A DNA stretch of 64,000 nt from Platanthera guangdongensis (Eukaryota; Streptophyta; Magnoliopsida; Asparagales; Orchidaceae), in NCBI GenBank assembly GCA_039583875.1, contig CM077151.1, positions 20,418,326-20,482,325 of the forward strand. Direction: 5' to 3'. The translations under genes were made by a program, and so were the position numbers. The number at the start of each line of letters is the position of its first letter. The stretch's first letter is position 1. Below are positions 10,328 to 22,684 of this stretch, in pieces. The notes under the pieces were generated by a model that was not told the origin of the DNA, did not search any database, and was given only the letters and a program-made list of their open reading frames with translations.

Positions 10328-10880
10328 TGATGTAAAATAAGGTTAGAATTTAAACAAACACGCGGGCCGAGTGGCCAATTCCAATTTTCACACGCAATTT
10401 TTCAACGTCATCGCGAGAAGCCTTGAGAAGTTCGTTAATTTTGTTGGGTGGAACTGCTACGCGTTTTAGGGTTCTAATCCTCAGCGAAATCTACACAACC
10501 ACAAGCCAAAAGTACAAATAATAGTTTATGGAATACGATATCGGTAGCAAAAGAACGCAACGGCAAACCCAGATTATTTTAAGCAAAGCATAAATTTATA
10601 CTAAAGGCCAGGAGCAGCGAGTATACCCAAATGATTTGGCAGCGGAATAGGGACCCCTCCAAACCGTGACACACGTGCCAGAACACACGGGCAGCAAGGG
10701 TGGTGATCGGGTCTAGCAACCGGAAGAGAAGCTTGCAGTCGACGGTGCTAAACGGATCCGAGTCGCCGGAGAGAGGATTTTCGGAGTCGACGGCGCTCGG
10801 TGGATTCGGCGACCAAACGCGGCGACGTCGCTGGGCAAAGTCCCGCGGGAAGAGTTCGCCGGTAGCGGCACTGGAGCTAA
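10328..10880 (-). repeat. Truncated 3' LTR of gypsy B
   Basis: It matches only the downstream part of the 5' LTR (about 15391-15930). The first ~600 bp of the LTR and the polypurine tract are missing, and the pol frame runs directly into LTR sequence near 10870-10880. Confidence 0.75.
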
Positions 10881-12239
10881 GTCTGGTGGAATCTCTGGTG
10901 CTGTCATCGGAGGGCTCGGGCTGAAACTAGGAGGCTCTCCATAGAAAGGCGTCAGATCTGCCACGTTAAAGATCAGAGAGGTCCCGAACTCAACGGGCAA
11001 GTCTAGGAGGTAAGCATTCTCTCCTATGCGCTTTCGGACTTGGAAAGGCCCAAACTTCCTCTGTTGTAACTTGTGGTATGTACCCGGAGTGAATCTCTGC
11101 TTCCTGAAATAAACATAAACTCAATCTCCTTCTGAAAAGTATAACTCCCGGCGATGTCGATCGGCCATGGTTTATATTTTTCAAAAGTTGCTCGCAATTT
11201 ATTATTAATAGATTTATGCAATTCTGTTAAATAATCAACATAGGCTTGCGCATCAAAAAAAATACGTTCATGATTCGGGAGGGAGTGACGATCAAGTAAA
11301 TACGGTATAGGGAAGCCGTAAACAATCTCGAATGGAGATTTATCTGTGAAGCGATTAGTAGAATTTTTGAATGCAAATTCAGCTTGTGGCAATATAAGAT
11401 CTCATTGTTTTGGATTCTCCCCCGTCAAACACCTAAGTAGATCCCCCAAACTCCTATTAACGACCTCAGTCTGCCCATCGGTCTGAGGGTGATATGCGCT
11501 GCTAAATTCGAGTTTGGTACCAAGTCGGGCTCACAGTGTCTTCCAAAAATACCCCATAAAACGAGTGTCCCTATCAGAAGTGATCGACCGAGGAATTCTG
11601 TGTAGTCTAACGATTTCTTTAAAGAAAAGTTCGGCGATGTGTACAACGCTAGAAGTCTTTCTACACGGAATGAAATGCGCCATCTTCGAAAATCGGTCTA
11701 CAACTACAAAAATAGAATCGACCTTCCTCTGAGTGCGAGGAAGTCCTACCACGAAGTCCATCGATATGTCATCCCATGGTCGCTCAGGTATCAGTAAGGG
11801 AGTGTATAATCCTGTGTTTTGAGCATGTCCCTTATACAACTGACACGTGGTGCAGTGTCTAACGAACTCAGTGATATCTCGCTTCATATGTGGCCAATAG
11901 TAACGAGCGCTGACGAGATCTAACAATTTAGATTGGCCTACGTGTCCACCTAACCCAGACGAGTGGAGCTCTCTAAGTAATGTCTCTCGAAGTGGTCCTT
12001 CGCAGATGCAAAGGCGTGTGCCCCTAAACAGATAACCCTCATTGATGACGTACTGTGTGGTGAGATCAGTCCCACTGCGCTGACATGAGCTCCAAATATT
12101 GTTAAAGAATTGATCAGTGGCGTATTGGTCGCGCTGTGAATCTAGATCAATAATGCACGACTGCAGGGTGACTAATAAATGTGTGCGACGACTAAGGGTG
12201 TCGGCTACGCGGTTCGTGACTCCGGGTTTGAGCCTCAAG
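10880..12239 (-). pseudogene. Gypsy B integrase and C-terminus
   Basis: The Zn-binding HHCC part reads GGHVGQSKLLDLVSARYYWP with HCTTCQ. The core has MDFVVGLP, SDRDTRFMGYFWKTL and [13 protein letters not shown], giving the D-D-E residues. Two TGA codons, at 11531-11533 and 11402-11404, replace Trp (KTL-W-ARLG and PKQ-W-DLI). The C-terminus (VEFGTSLIFNVADLTPFYG, about 10940-10995) continues into LTR sequence. No chromodomain was recognised. Confidence 0.82.
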
Positions 12240-13803
12240 TGAAACGTGAACTCTTGCAGCTAAGAAACCCACTTGGCATGGCGCCTGATCTCCTTCTGGG
12301 AGTTCAGATGCTTCAGAGCCTCATGATCAGTGTTCAACACAAACTCGCGCTGAATCAGGTAGTGTCTCCAATGACGGAGAGCCTGAACGATAACATAAAA
12401 CTCTAGTCGTACGTGGAATATCTAGTCTTTGCCTCGTTCAACTTCTCACTAAAGAATACAATGGGGCGACCCTCCTGACTCAAAACTGCGCCAATACCGA
12501 TGATCGATGCGTCACAGTCAACCTCAAAAATTTTCTCAAAATCGGGTAGCGCTAAAACTGCTGCACTCGTGAGTCTCTCTTTAACCGAAAGAAATGCTCG
12601 CTCGGCTTCCTCAGTCCAAATAAATAGACCCTTTTTTAGACAATCCGTCACAGGTGCTATCAAGGTACTAAAGTTTCGAATAAATCGTCGATAAAAAGAT
12701 GCTAGCCCATGGAACCCTCGAGTCTCAGTAATCGTCCTAGGGCTAGGCCATGATTCTATCGCCTTGACTTTCTCTCTATCAACTCTAATACCCTCAGAAG
12801 AAACGATATATCCTAAGAAGGTCAGACTGTCAGTCAAAAATGTGCATTTCTTCAAATTTATATATAATTTATTGTCACGTAGTAGATCTAAGACCTGTCT
12901 AAGATGAATCATGTGCTGATCCTGATCAGTGCTATAAATCAAAATATCGTCAAAGTATACCACTACGCAAATTCCTATGAGTGGCCTAAGCACTTGATTC
13001 ATCACTCGCATAAACGTACTGGGAGCGTTGGACAGGCCAAAAGGCATCAGTATCCACTCGTAGAATCCTTCCTTCGTTTTGAACGCAGTCTTCCATTCGT
13101 CCCCAGGTCGAATTCTAATCTGGTGGTACCCACTTTTTAAATCAATCTTGGAAAATACTTGGGATCCACTAAGCATATCTAGCTTATCATCCAATCGGGG
13201 AATCGGAAAGCGATATTTGATTGTAATTTTATTTATCGCTCTACTGTCTACACACATGCGCCATGTCCCATCTTTTTTTGGAACTAGGAGTGCAGGAACG
13301 GTTCATGGACTCATACTCTCTCTAACGTGACCCTTCGAAATCAGATCGGTCACCTGCCTATGTAGCTCCTCATGCTCTCTCGGACTCATGCGATAGTGGG
13401 GTAAGTGAGGTAGGCTAACTCCTGGGATAAGGTCTATGCAGTGTTGTATGTCTCTCATCGGGGGTAGCTGATCAGGAAGCTCCTCCGACATTATCTCAGA
13501 GAACTCTTCTATGAGAGGACGCACCGTATCAGGAATGTCTAATGTAGTGGGGGTGATATCGATATCGGATAACATATAGACGACCTCGCTATCCTTCATC
13601 TCCTCCTGGAATTGGGGTCCAGTCAGTAACATGGTGGCGGAGGGAAGGTATATCGCAGAGACAGTGGTAGAAGGGGGCGAAATCCTTTCTGGGGCTTTGG
13701 GAACAAGGCCATTCTTCTGGGGAAGAAGAACGATCTTGCGCCCATTGCGCTCGAAGGAGTGAGAGTTCTTCACACCATCATGAACTATGTGTCTATCGTA
13801 TTG
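12240..13803 (-). pseudogene. Gypsy B reverse transcriptase and RNase H
   Basis: The linker (13303-13773) carries [18 protein letters not shown] and is followed by a stop near 13300. The RT domain (12403-13257) begins [20 protein letters not shown] and keeps the active-site Y-F-D-D ([11 protein letters not shown]). RNase H starts with [19 protein letters not shown] one-base loss near 12400 (after ARYSTYD) and a stop near 12258 break the rest of RNase H, where the HAKWV and LQEFTFHLR words are still seen. Confidence 0.85.
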
Positions 13804-15300
13804 TCAAGGTCGTCCCAGCAGGATGTGACAAACCTCGATAGTAGCGACATGACACCACACAGCGTCCTGATACTTACTGTCTATGGAAAACTCTACGAGA
13901 CACTGATGCGTGTTAGGAATGGTAGTGCTACTAGTGACCCATGATAGACTATAGGGTTTTACTAAGGGTTGCGTTTTTAATTTCAGCTTTTCAACCATGC
14001 GTTGAGAAACGAAATTCTCCATACTACCACTGTCTATAATGATGGAGCAGAACTGCCCTTGTATGTGTGCGGTGATACGAAAGATGTTGTTTCTCAACCA
14101 CTCGTCGTCAATAGGGGCCTTAGGAGTCAGGAGACTATGTTGGAGAACACACACTAACCGCTCAGGTTGTTCTCCCTCAACTTCGTACTCACTCTCTAAC
14201 TCAGCCTCGGGGGTCGGGTCAATCTGGGACTCACTAAGAAAAACTCCATATTCAGGTTCTGATCCACTCTCAGAATCGACGATGGCGACAAAGTGGCGTC
14301 GCGGGCACTCAGAAGACTTATGACCCGGCTCCATACACTTAAAACATCTAAACGTCTCAGGCTGAGGTCTAGTGCCTACAATCTCCTTACCCTTGTTGGG
14401 AGGGGCAGGAAGTGTTGGGGTGTTCGTGGTCGCTACCGGTCGGGAGGACCCGGCAGGGGTGAAAGTGTGAGTCGGGTGAGACTTGTCTGTAGTCTTATTT
14501 CCAGATGTTCGTTTCTGTAGTGCCTCTACTCTACGTGCGCGACTCGTTACCTCCCCTAAATCCTTATAATCAAGGAGCTCCAACTGATCTCGAATGGAGT
14601 AACGTGACCCGTTCAGATAACGGAAAACGGTCATGTCATCGTCCTCTCGGAGGTCGAGGCGAGACTGCAAGATTAGGAACTCATTTGTGTACTCGTCGAC
14701 AGATAATTTGTCCTGACGTAAATTATGGAACCTACGATACAGGGTTTGCATGTAATCGGACAGAACGTATCGCTTACGCAGTTGAGTTTTGAAATCGTTT
14801 CATGTTGTGATCGGGGGCATACCTAAATTAAACCTAGACCGTTCTAATTGTCCCCACCAAACTAACGCGGATCCTTTAAGTCTAAGCGTGACATACTCAA
14901 CTTGCCTAGCTTGGGGCAAGTGCTTCCAAGCCAGGAATCGATCCATCCGCTCACACCATTCTAGGCAACTCTCAGGCTCTATTCGCCCTTCGAAATCACC
15001 CACGTCCAACGTGATTCCCACATCCCAACGGGGTTGGTGTCGTGGATCGTTGTGTGTTTCCGGATCGGGATGTGCAAGTTCCCGAGGTCTATGATCCGGG
15101 TCGTTTTCGGCCAGCGGGGTAGGTGTTCGGTTGGCGTGCAAGGTGCCTTCAATATTATTAACTGAAGTGCGCAGTCCGTTCATGATATGTGTGACACTAC
15201 CCATACCGGCGGTGAGCGTCTCAACGGTTTTCATCAAATCACTCATGCGTCGAGCCAAATCTCCGACACTATTTTCTAACTGGTCAACTCGTTTCTCCAT
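13804..15300 (-). pseudogene. Gypsy B gag and protease
   Basis: The gag starts MEKRVDQLENSVGDL at 15300. It has a capsid-like region (CLEWCERMDRFLAWKHL, VWWGQLER), then a Zn knuckle C-x2-C-x4-H-x4-C (CFKCMEPGHKSSEC, about 14315-14356), and the protease active site IIIDSGSMENFVS near 14010-14050. Two in-frame TGA codons, at 14800-14802 and 13804-13806, both replace an expected Trp (ITT-W-NDF and GRP-W-QYD). Apart from these stops the frame is largely intact. Confidence 0.85.
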
Positions 15301-15390
15301 CGAGGAAATTTCTTCTTATTCCTAAAAAGATATAAAATTTTATTATATTTTATTTTAAAAGAGAGCTTTCCCGAGTGGGAGTAAAATACT

Positions 15391-16544
15391 TAAATAAAAC
15401 CTTTTTTTTTTTGAAAGACAAAAAAAATAAAAGTTAAATTCTTTTTCGCACGCGATTTTTCAACGTCGTCGCGAGAAGCCTTGAGAAGTTCGTTAATTTT
15501 GTTGGGTGGAACTGCTACGCGTTTTAGGGTTCTAATCCTCAGCGAAATCTACACAACCACAAGCCAAAAGTACAAATAATAGTTTATGGAATACGATATC
15601 GGTAGCAGAAGAACGCAACGACAAGCCCAGATTATTTTAAGCAAAGCATAAATTTATACTAAAGGCAAGGAGCAGCGAGTATACCCAAATGATTTGGCAG
15701 CGGAATAGGGACCCCTCCAAACGGTGACACACGTGCCAGAACACACGGGCAGCAAGGGTGGTGATCGGGTCTAGCAACCGGAAGAGAAGCTTGCAGTTGA
15801 CGGTGCTAAACGGATCCGAGTCGCCGGAGAGAGGATTTCCGGAGTCGACGGCGCTCGGTGGATTCGGCGACCAAACGCGGCGACGTCGCTGGGCAAAGTC
15901 CCGCGGGAAGAGTTCGCCGGTAGCGACACTGGAGGCTCTAGGCAGTGGCCTCGTGGTACCTCCAGGAGCGAACGGGGAAGTCGGCGACGGGACGGAGCTT
16001 CGAGCGCGATGTCGACGTCGCCTGGCGTATCGATGGCGTTGCGGAAACTCTCCAGGAGCGGGCTGATGGTTGAAGGGCGTACGGCTTGACCGGGATAGGC
16101 AGAGAATGAGATTTATTTCGTTCTCTGTCTTTTTCCGGCCTCTCCTCTTTTGCTTTGAACTTATCCATTTATAAAACATCATTTTGTATTTTAAGCATGC
16201 AATCCTCCTTTTTTTTCTAAATTTGTAGAATGAGATCTCCATAATATATTTCCTAATTGCTGTTAATTTGAAATTTGAAATTTGAATGAGATCTCCATAA
16301 TATATTTCCTAATTGCTCCTAATTTGAAATTTAAATTTACGTTTACTTAAAAGGCCTGGGCTTGCCGTTATCGTCCTACTACTAATAGTACCAGACCATT
16401 TTATTCAGGGTCTCAATGGCCGGTCAAACCACGGAGCCAACGAACGTGCAAGGAAAATAACATCAAATAAAATGCGCGGGAAACATAGTAATAAGACACA
16501 GAAAAAAAATTTTGATGCACTAGGGTGATGTACGGGTTACATCA
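15391..16544 (-). repeat. 5' LTR of gypsy B
   Basis: About 1.15 kb from TGATGTAACCC (minus strand) to the region before gag. The inner boundary is estimated from the repeat with 10328-10880. A primer-binding site could not be identified with confidence. Confidence 0.7.
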
Positions 16545-17096
16545 GTAGTCATAGTAGCCTGCATCATGAAGAAGATCTAGGCAGTATTTTCGCTGAGAGA
16601 GAACCAGACCATCTGATCGTCGAGCAACCTCCAGACCTAGGAAGTACCGAAGATGTCCCAGATCTTTAGTTTGGAAGACGGAGCTCAGATGTTGCTTAAC
16701 GGCTTGTATGCCGTTCAAGTCGTCTCCAGTAATGATGATGTCGTCGACATATACCAATAAGAGAACCGTACCTGTTGCCTGGTGGCGAGTGAACAATGAG
16801 AAGTCTACCGAGCTCCGAGTGAAGCCAATTTCCCGGAGAGATTTGCTGAACTTGTCGAACCATGCCCGAGGGGATTGTTTGAGACCATAGAGCGATTTGA
16901 GAAGGTGACACACCCGAGACTCCCCCGTGGTCTCAAACCCGGGAGGTTGCTGCATGTAAACCGTTTCGTGGAGATCGCCATTCAGAAAAGCATTCTTGAT
17001 GTTTAGTTGAAGTAAGGGCCAGTGGCGATGGACAGCCACCGAGATGAGAACGCGGACTGTGTTGAGCTTAGCGACCAGAGAGAAAGTCTCGTCATA
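16545..17096 (-). pseudogene. Copia A reverse transcriptase core
   Basis: This reads without stops from an HWPLLQLNIKNAFLNGDL start, through GFETTGESRVCHLLKSLYGL and VYVDDIIITGDD (Y-V-D-D present), to KYCLDLLHDAGYYDY, where gypsy B interrupts. Upstream it is cut by the CACTA element at 17097. The RT start lies beyond that, at about 22680-22860. Confidence 0.88.
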
Positions 17097-17580
17097 CGCT
17101 ACAAGAAATGTGACTTTTAGTGATGGAATCTTTTGTCACTAAATGTTATATTTCGGTCACTATTGACAATTAGTGGCCAAATTTATTTCGTCACAAGTTC
17201 GTCACTAAAGCCCCGTCACTAAATGTCTTTAGTGACCAAAAAAAAAATTTGTCACTAAATGTGCATATTTTGTGACCACATTAATTAAGTCACTAAAACC
17301 ATTCAGTGACAGAAGTAATTTGATTACTAAAACCATTTAGTGACCAAATCAATTTTGATCACTTAAAATTTTTGTGACCAAGTTTACTTGGTCACTGAGT
17401 GGTTTTACCGACCAAATTAAATTGGTCACAAAATATGCATATTTAGTGACTAACTAATTTTTGGACACTAAAGATATTTATGACATGATTTTAGTGACAA
17501 CCTTGTGAATTTGGTCCCAAAAAAGATATATTTTTTCACAAAATTGTATTCAATTTTTCACTAAATATTATAGTCATATT
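17097..17580. repeat. Left subterminal repeat region of the CACTA element
   Basis: Many copies of GTCACTAAA and its inverse TTTAGTGACC lie at short intervals, in both orientations. Such arrays are the transposase-binding regions of CACTA elements. Confidence 0.85.
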
Positions 17581-18133
17581 TTATTTACTATTAATTATAA
17601 TACAATATTAAGCATTCAAACAAAAGAATAAATAAAATACTCATCACAGGGAAATTTTTTGCCAACATACATTATTTTATTGATTAAGATAAAGGAGGGT
17701 GGGAGATAGCCCAAACCCCTCAATACAAAATAAAAGAACCATCATTTCTTATTAAACTTAATACAAATTTTTATAGGGCACATGATTCTCCTTGGCAATT
17801 GAAAATATTGGAGCTCCATGCATCACTACACATGATTGGGCTCTAGTGAGATGACATATAACATGCTTATGACCTGAAATTTCAATAATCTAAGAAATTA
17901 AGGACATCAGCATTCAGGAACATACAAGTAAACAATTAAGGTCGGAATAATAGATATTCCTGAATCATACCTTGACTTGTAGCTGAAGGAATTTCACATG
18001 GTTGATAATCTCATCAAGCATTGATGTCTTGTTTGTATTGCAAGATGCATGAAATTTGATTATAAACAGCTCCCAAGCTAACAAAAAATAAATAAGATAT
18101 AAATAAAGTATGCTTGACAAAAGAAGTGACAGA

Positions 18134-18481
18134 TTTTCAGCGAACCGGGCGCCCGGTTCGCACATTTTCAGCGAACCGGGCGCCCGGTTCGCACATTTTC
18201 AGCGAACCGGGCGCCCGGTTCGCACATTTTCAGCGAACCGGGCGCCCGGTTCGCACATTTTCAGCGAACCGGGCGCCCGGTTCGCACATTTTCAGCGAAC
18301 CGGGCGCCCGGTTCGCACATTTTCAGCGAACCGGGCGCCCGGTTCGCACATTTTCAGCGAACCGGGCGCCCGGTTCGCACATTTTCAGCGAACCGGGCGC
18401 CCGGTTCGCACTTTTTCAGCGAACCGGCGCCCGGTTCGCACTTTTTCAGCGAATCGGGCGAACTGGGCGCCCAGTTCTGCC
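18134..18481. repeat. Tandem array of 31-bp units, each containing a 22-bp perfect palindrome
   Basis: Nine 31-bp units start at 18134 and then every 31 bp to 18412; only the last base of the ninth differs. A tenth of 30 bp (one G lost) follows, and an eleventh is diverged. Each unit is TTTTCA plus GCGAACCGGGC, the exact reverse complement of that 11-mer, and ACA. The unit length is not a multiple of 3, so the open frames across it are by-products of the repetition. It lies inside the CACTA element. Confidence 0.95.
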
Positions 18482-18703
18482 TTTGATATTCAGCGAACTA
18501 GAAGCCTCTGAATAGGTTAGGTGCAGCAGGTCGAGGGGGGTTAATGATGGCAAAGGTTCAAACACATACCATTCTAAACTAGGAACTGAGATAAACTCCC
18601 ATATGTTTATATGATGACTTATTTGAAGATGATAAAAACATAATTTCACCATCCAATTGACCAAAAGATTCTCACTAAACATGGCGGTTGAACCATCCCT
18701 TTA

Positions 18704-18885
18704 GGCTCCGTTTGGCACGGTGGTGGTGGTCATGAACATGGCGGTTGAAATGTCATTCGTTAACGCACACCTATGAAACTTCATCCACTTTTATGTTCAA
18801 ACAGATGATGTTTGTTAGGTGATAATTGACGAATGACGATTTAACCCATGCATTCATGACCGCCACCACCGTGCCAAACGGAGCC
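18704..18885. mobile_element. Tourist-like MITE 1
   Basis: A 182-bp element with long inverted ends (GGCTCCGTTTGGCACGGTGG and its complement) and the TTA duplication (18701-18703, 18886-18888) typical of PIF/Harbinger MITEs. Confidence 0.88.
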
Positions 18886-18953
18886 TTAAAGTTTAAGTGC
18901 TTACAACCGGCATTCAAATCGGGCACTTGGTATAGGTATTTATAAATGATATA

Positions 18954-19107
18954 GGCTCCGTTTGGGGAGATTTATTTTCACCGGTCAAGCGGTTACGACC
19001 GCATGAACCGGACATTAAACGACCGCATGAACCGGACTTTAATTACGGTTCAGTTCATGCGATTGTAACCGCTTGACCGGTGAAAATAAGTCCCCCCAAA
19101 CGGAGCC
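18954..19107. mobile_element. Tourist-like MITE 2
   Basis: A 154-bp foldback with ends GGCTCCGTTTGGGG and complement. Inner arms TTTTCACCGGTCAAGCGGTT pair with their inverse. The duplication is not clear (ATA / ATG). Confidence 0.8.
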
Positions 19108-19479
19108 ATGCATAGTTATATTAGGAGATATCTTCTGAAGCAACAGAAAAGTTGGGAAGGGATCATATTGTTAAATCAAAGATTTATCTAATAAGATTGT
19201 GTGAAAAGTTTAAATATGTTAGATCTATTATATAAGAAGGCATATATATATATATATGTGAACATAACCTGCAAAGTTAAAATTGGTTGAGAAAATGTGA
19301 ACATAACCTCCATAGTTAAAATTGGTTGGCGATGTTGAAGTACATTTTTTTATAAGAGAATACAAAGATTTCATGAATATATTTTATTAAACTAAAATTG
19401 CGCTGACCATGCAACATGAACATAAAATAAGAATGGTAAGAAATGCTATGCTAAAATAGGTAACTGGTAATTACATTAA

Positions 19480-19575
19480 GTCTTTGTTTGGTGAGACCTA
19501 TTTTCACCGTTCAAGCGGTTACGACCGCATGAACTACTGCTTGACAGGTGAAATTAAGATCGTGCCAAATAAAGC
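19480..19575. mobile_element. Tourist-like MITE 3 (diverged relative of MITE 2)
   Basis: Ends GTCTTTGTTTGG and CCAAATAAAGCC, with a TAA duplication (19477-19479, 19576-19578). Its CAAGCGGTTACGACCGCATG segment matches MITE 2. Confidence 0.75.
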
Positions 19576-21690
19576 CTAAAGGGATGGTGATAGAGGTTCT
19601 TCCTACTAAAATTTACACCAAAAAATAAACCTGCTCTATGAATCCATTCTAACTATCAAATAATTCTTAAGATTTAGGCAGATTGTAGATTGTAATGATT
19701 TCATCTTCTTGAGGTATAATGATAGATCAAGAACCTCGACTAGAACAAAAATGGAAGAGAATGTTTGTGCTATATATGGTGATTCTCCCGTGGTACCCTA
19801 AACTTCTCTCGAACTTACATTTTTTTTTGTAAAATAGAGAGGAGAAGAGATTATAGAACTCTTACTGTATTTATTAATACTTAAATGAGGGTTCCTTGAA
19901 ATGAAATAACAAAAACTAAGAATTAATAGATTCTTTTTTTTGCAGTGATTCATTCTTCCTGAGCAAGTCATACAACTCTACATTGTACTATGCTTTTCAA
20001 GTGTGATTTTTCCCTCTTTCCCCTATCAAGAACAACCACTTTCATTACACTTTAGTTTGCGCAAATACAAAACAATAGAAATTTGATCTCAATTAAGACA
20101 TTTAGATTTTCGTCTGATCGTGGTACCAAGTAAAACGTTTAGATTTGTTAAATATTTGCAATTAAAAAAAACTATTGCAGATGAACTAAAATAAGCATAA
20201 TCATGCTAGCAACTATAAGAAATGATGAAATTGGGGGTAACTGTATCAAATGTTGAAATTTTGTTTCATCTTGCCATTTTTCACTAAAGGCAAGTTTTTA
20301 TTGCCTACTCAATTAGCAGTTCCGGCTGAAAAATAGAAGGCTATCATAAAAAATGAGATTTTTCCAAAAATCATATACGCTGCCGCAGGATGTTAGTGTA
20401 GCATTAGTCTCCTTATTAAGGTAGTATGAAAGAAAAAACAACAAAAATAATGGGAAAGCAAATGAGCCTGAAGTGCTAACAAAAGAGAAAGTAAAGCAGT
20501 CATATATTTCTAAATTAAACTTGCAGGTTTGTTCATCCTCATAATACAACACGCATGCTAAAGAATCTAAAGAAGTTTAAGTGACAGTGGAGAAACATTT
20601 AATGATCCAAACATTTAATGTTAATTATACCTGATTAGAACATAGGTATTAATCAAAACAATAAAGGTATAAAGTAAAATCATAACTAAAATGTTTTACA
20701 AGTATTGAAGTTACTAAGTATTGAGAAAATTAAAATATTTATACTTATTAAGTATGGAGTTTACTAAGTATTTCTATGTCCGTATTGAAAATATTTACTG
20801 CACTTGCTAAAATTATGTTGTAAACTTCATACTCTAAAATTAACATGTAAAATTATGACATAAAATGCAAGGTAATTGAGAGAAAAATGATTTCTGAAAG
20901 CGGAGAGATCTAATAGAACCTACACAAACAAATTAACTCCTTCCAACCCAAAAAAACTTGAACAATACATTAAGCAATTCACTGCATGAAAGTATTGCAG
21001 TGTGTGGGTGCATGAGGAGCATGAATTAATCAGACTGTTGATGCCTGAAAGCAGAAAATAAGAATAAGCGGCTTGGATTTCTAAATAAGCTAAATATTAA
21101 AGAGCACTGGAAGTTTGCGGAGCTGAGAAGTTTGCACACCTGCAAGAGATGGATAACCATTTTGGGACAATTTCACCCCGGACCAAATTCAGTGGTTTTT
21201 TGACCACTGAAATTTGTCAAAATATTTACAAAATTCAGTTTTCTTTGATACAAATGAGAAGAATAGGGAAGAAATTCAGTGGTCCTCTCACGCTAACAAT
21301 TTTAACTTTAAAAATTTTATCAACAAATGAGAAGAACATGACATAAATCCAGGCAATGAGAAATCATTACACCATGATTCAAGCAAAGAGAAAAAGAGAC
21401 GGGGTAGAAAGAGGAAGACGGATGTGTTATAGTATGACATTGTGTACTTATAATTTGAAGAATTTATTCAATCTAAATAATTAATCTGGATATAATCTGC
21501 ATATAATATTTCATTTAGGCAATACATCAAGCATTTCATATGCATTATTAACCCAATTGAATGGGAAATGTGAAAAGCCATAGTAGTACCTGCAGTTATA
21601 ATAATTAAGAAAATAATGAACCTGCAGTTGAAGTAAATAGGAAACTGTAGACTGCAGCAGTAGTAACTGACGAACCCACGGAGTGCAGTT
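19576..21690. other. AT-rich interior of the CACTA element
   Basis: No coding segment, terminal repeat or RNA gene was recognised. Open frames here are short and AT-biased. Confidence 0.5.
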
Positions 21691-21699
21691 GAAGTAGTT

Positions 21700-22065
21700 T
21701 ATTTTGAAGGTAGGAAGCCAGGGGCCGAATCTAGTGAGGTCTTTGGCAGAGACCGAATGGACCGATGTAGGAGAGCGGTACAGGGGAGCGGTGCAGAGAC
21801 CAAATCGAGCGAGGAGTTCAACAGAGACTGAATCGGGGGAGGAGGGCTTCGATAGAGGTGGAGTCGAGCGAGGAGGACATCAACAGAGAGCGAATCGAGC
21901 AGTGGAGGGGAGGGAAGACGGAGGCAGCGGAGTGAGGAGCGGCGGCAGGTGTAAATCCAGCGATTGAGAAGGGGTTTCGAGAGAGAGGCGGAATCGAGGA
22001 GGCGGAGTGAGAAACTATTTACGAGAATGAAATGAGCGGGGATAGAGAGGGTAACTGCCAAATTG
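21700..22065. other. GA-rich segment with repeated AATCGAGCGAGGAG-like words, inside the CACTA element
   Basis: Purine-rich on the + strand with loosely repeated units. A 120-codon open frame exists on the minus strand but has no recognisable domain, and its low complexity suggests chance. Confidence 0.4.
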
Positions 22066-22199
22066 CAGGAATTAGTGATTGAAATTAGGCCAGCGGTTTA
22101 GTAACCGCACGAACACGAACATGTGTTATGGTCGAAATTAAATTAGGGAAGAGGAGAAATTAGCGGAACCCCCAAATTTTGTAATCCGTGGGAGTTATT

Positions 22200-22677
22200 T
22201 GATCAAAGTTTAATTTTATCACTAAAGATGTATGTTTAGTGACTAAATTTTTCTTCATCGCTAAAGTTGTGTCTTTAGTGACAAAATATATTGTGGTCAC
22301 TAAATTTTTATCGATAAAATTGTCTTTGGTGACCAAAGTTTTCTTTTGTCACTGAAGATGTGTTTTTAGTGACTAAATTTTGACTTTGTCAAAAAATTAT
22401 GTTTTTAGTGACTAAACATTTAATTCGTCACTATAGATATGTCTCTAGTGACAAAATTTATTTTATCACTAAATTTTTGTCACTAATGTTGTTTCTTTAT
22501 TGACCAAAGTTTTCTTTAATCACTAAAGATGTGTATTTAGTGACTAAACATTTATTTTTTCACTAAAAAATCTTTTTAGTGACTAACTTTTTAATTTGTC
22601 ACTATAGATATGTTTTTAGTGACTAATTATATTTTGTCACTAAATTTTTGTCACTAAAGACAAGTTTTCTTGTAGTG
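22200..22677. repeat. Right subterminal repeat region of the CACTA element
   Basis: Repeated TTTAGTGACTAAA / TTTGTCACTAAA words run up to the terminal TTCTTGTAGTG. Confidence 0.85.
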
Positions 22678-22684
22678 ATAGTCG

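Larger units (their letters stand above)
10328..16544 (-). mobile_element. Ty3/gypsy element B inserted in copia A
   Basis: A 6.2-kb element with outer ends TGATGTAA...TTACATCA, inserted in copia A RT/RNase H. The flanking pentamers are GCAGC (10323-10327) and GTAGT (16545-16549), a target duplication that has diverged. About 490 bp is repeated directly (about 10386-10870 and 15450-15930), marking the LTRs. Gag, protease, RT, RNase H and integrase follow in gypsy order on the minus strand. The integrase wording (MDFVVGLPRTQR, VVVDRFSKMAHFIPC) is like CRM-type chromoviruses. Confidence 0.88.
17097..22677. mobile_element. Non-autonomous CACTA transposon in copia A
   Basis: The right end is TTCTTGTAGTG, the inverse of CACTACAAGAA. 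The left end is CGCTACAAGAAA, with one change in CACTA. It is flanked by the 3-bp duplication ATA (17094-17096 and 22678-22680), and removing it restores the copia A sequence CGTCATAGTCGAG, as in copia C near 56812. Both ends hold dense TTTAGTGAC / GTCACTAAA subterminal repeats. The 5.6-kb interior has no recognisable transposase; it carries a palindromic tandem array and three Tourist-like MITEs. Confidence 0.9.

Noticed and set aside
18134..18481. CRISPR-like array
   Set aside because: The repeats are directly contiguous with no unique spacers, and the genome is a plant nuclear genome.
18110..18515. Two overlapping 133-codon open frames with repeated RTGRPVRTFSAN-like peptides
   Set aside because: They are a by-product of the 31-bp palindromic repeat, which is open in several frames and on both strands; no start context or conserved domain.
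17097..22677. Host gene fragments or a transposase captured in the CACTA element
   Set aside because: I found no TnpD/TnpA-like or host-like protein segment in any frame.
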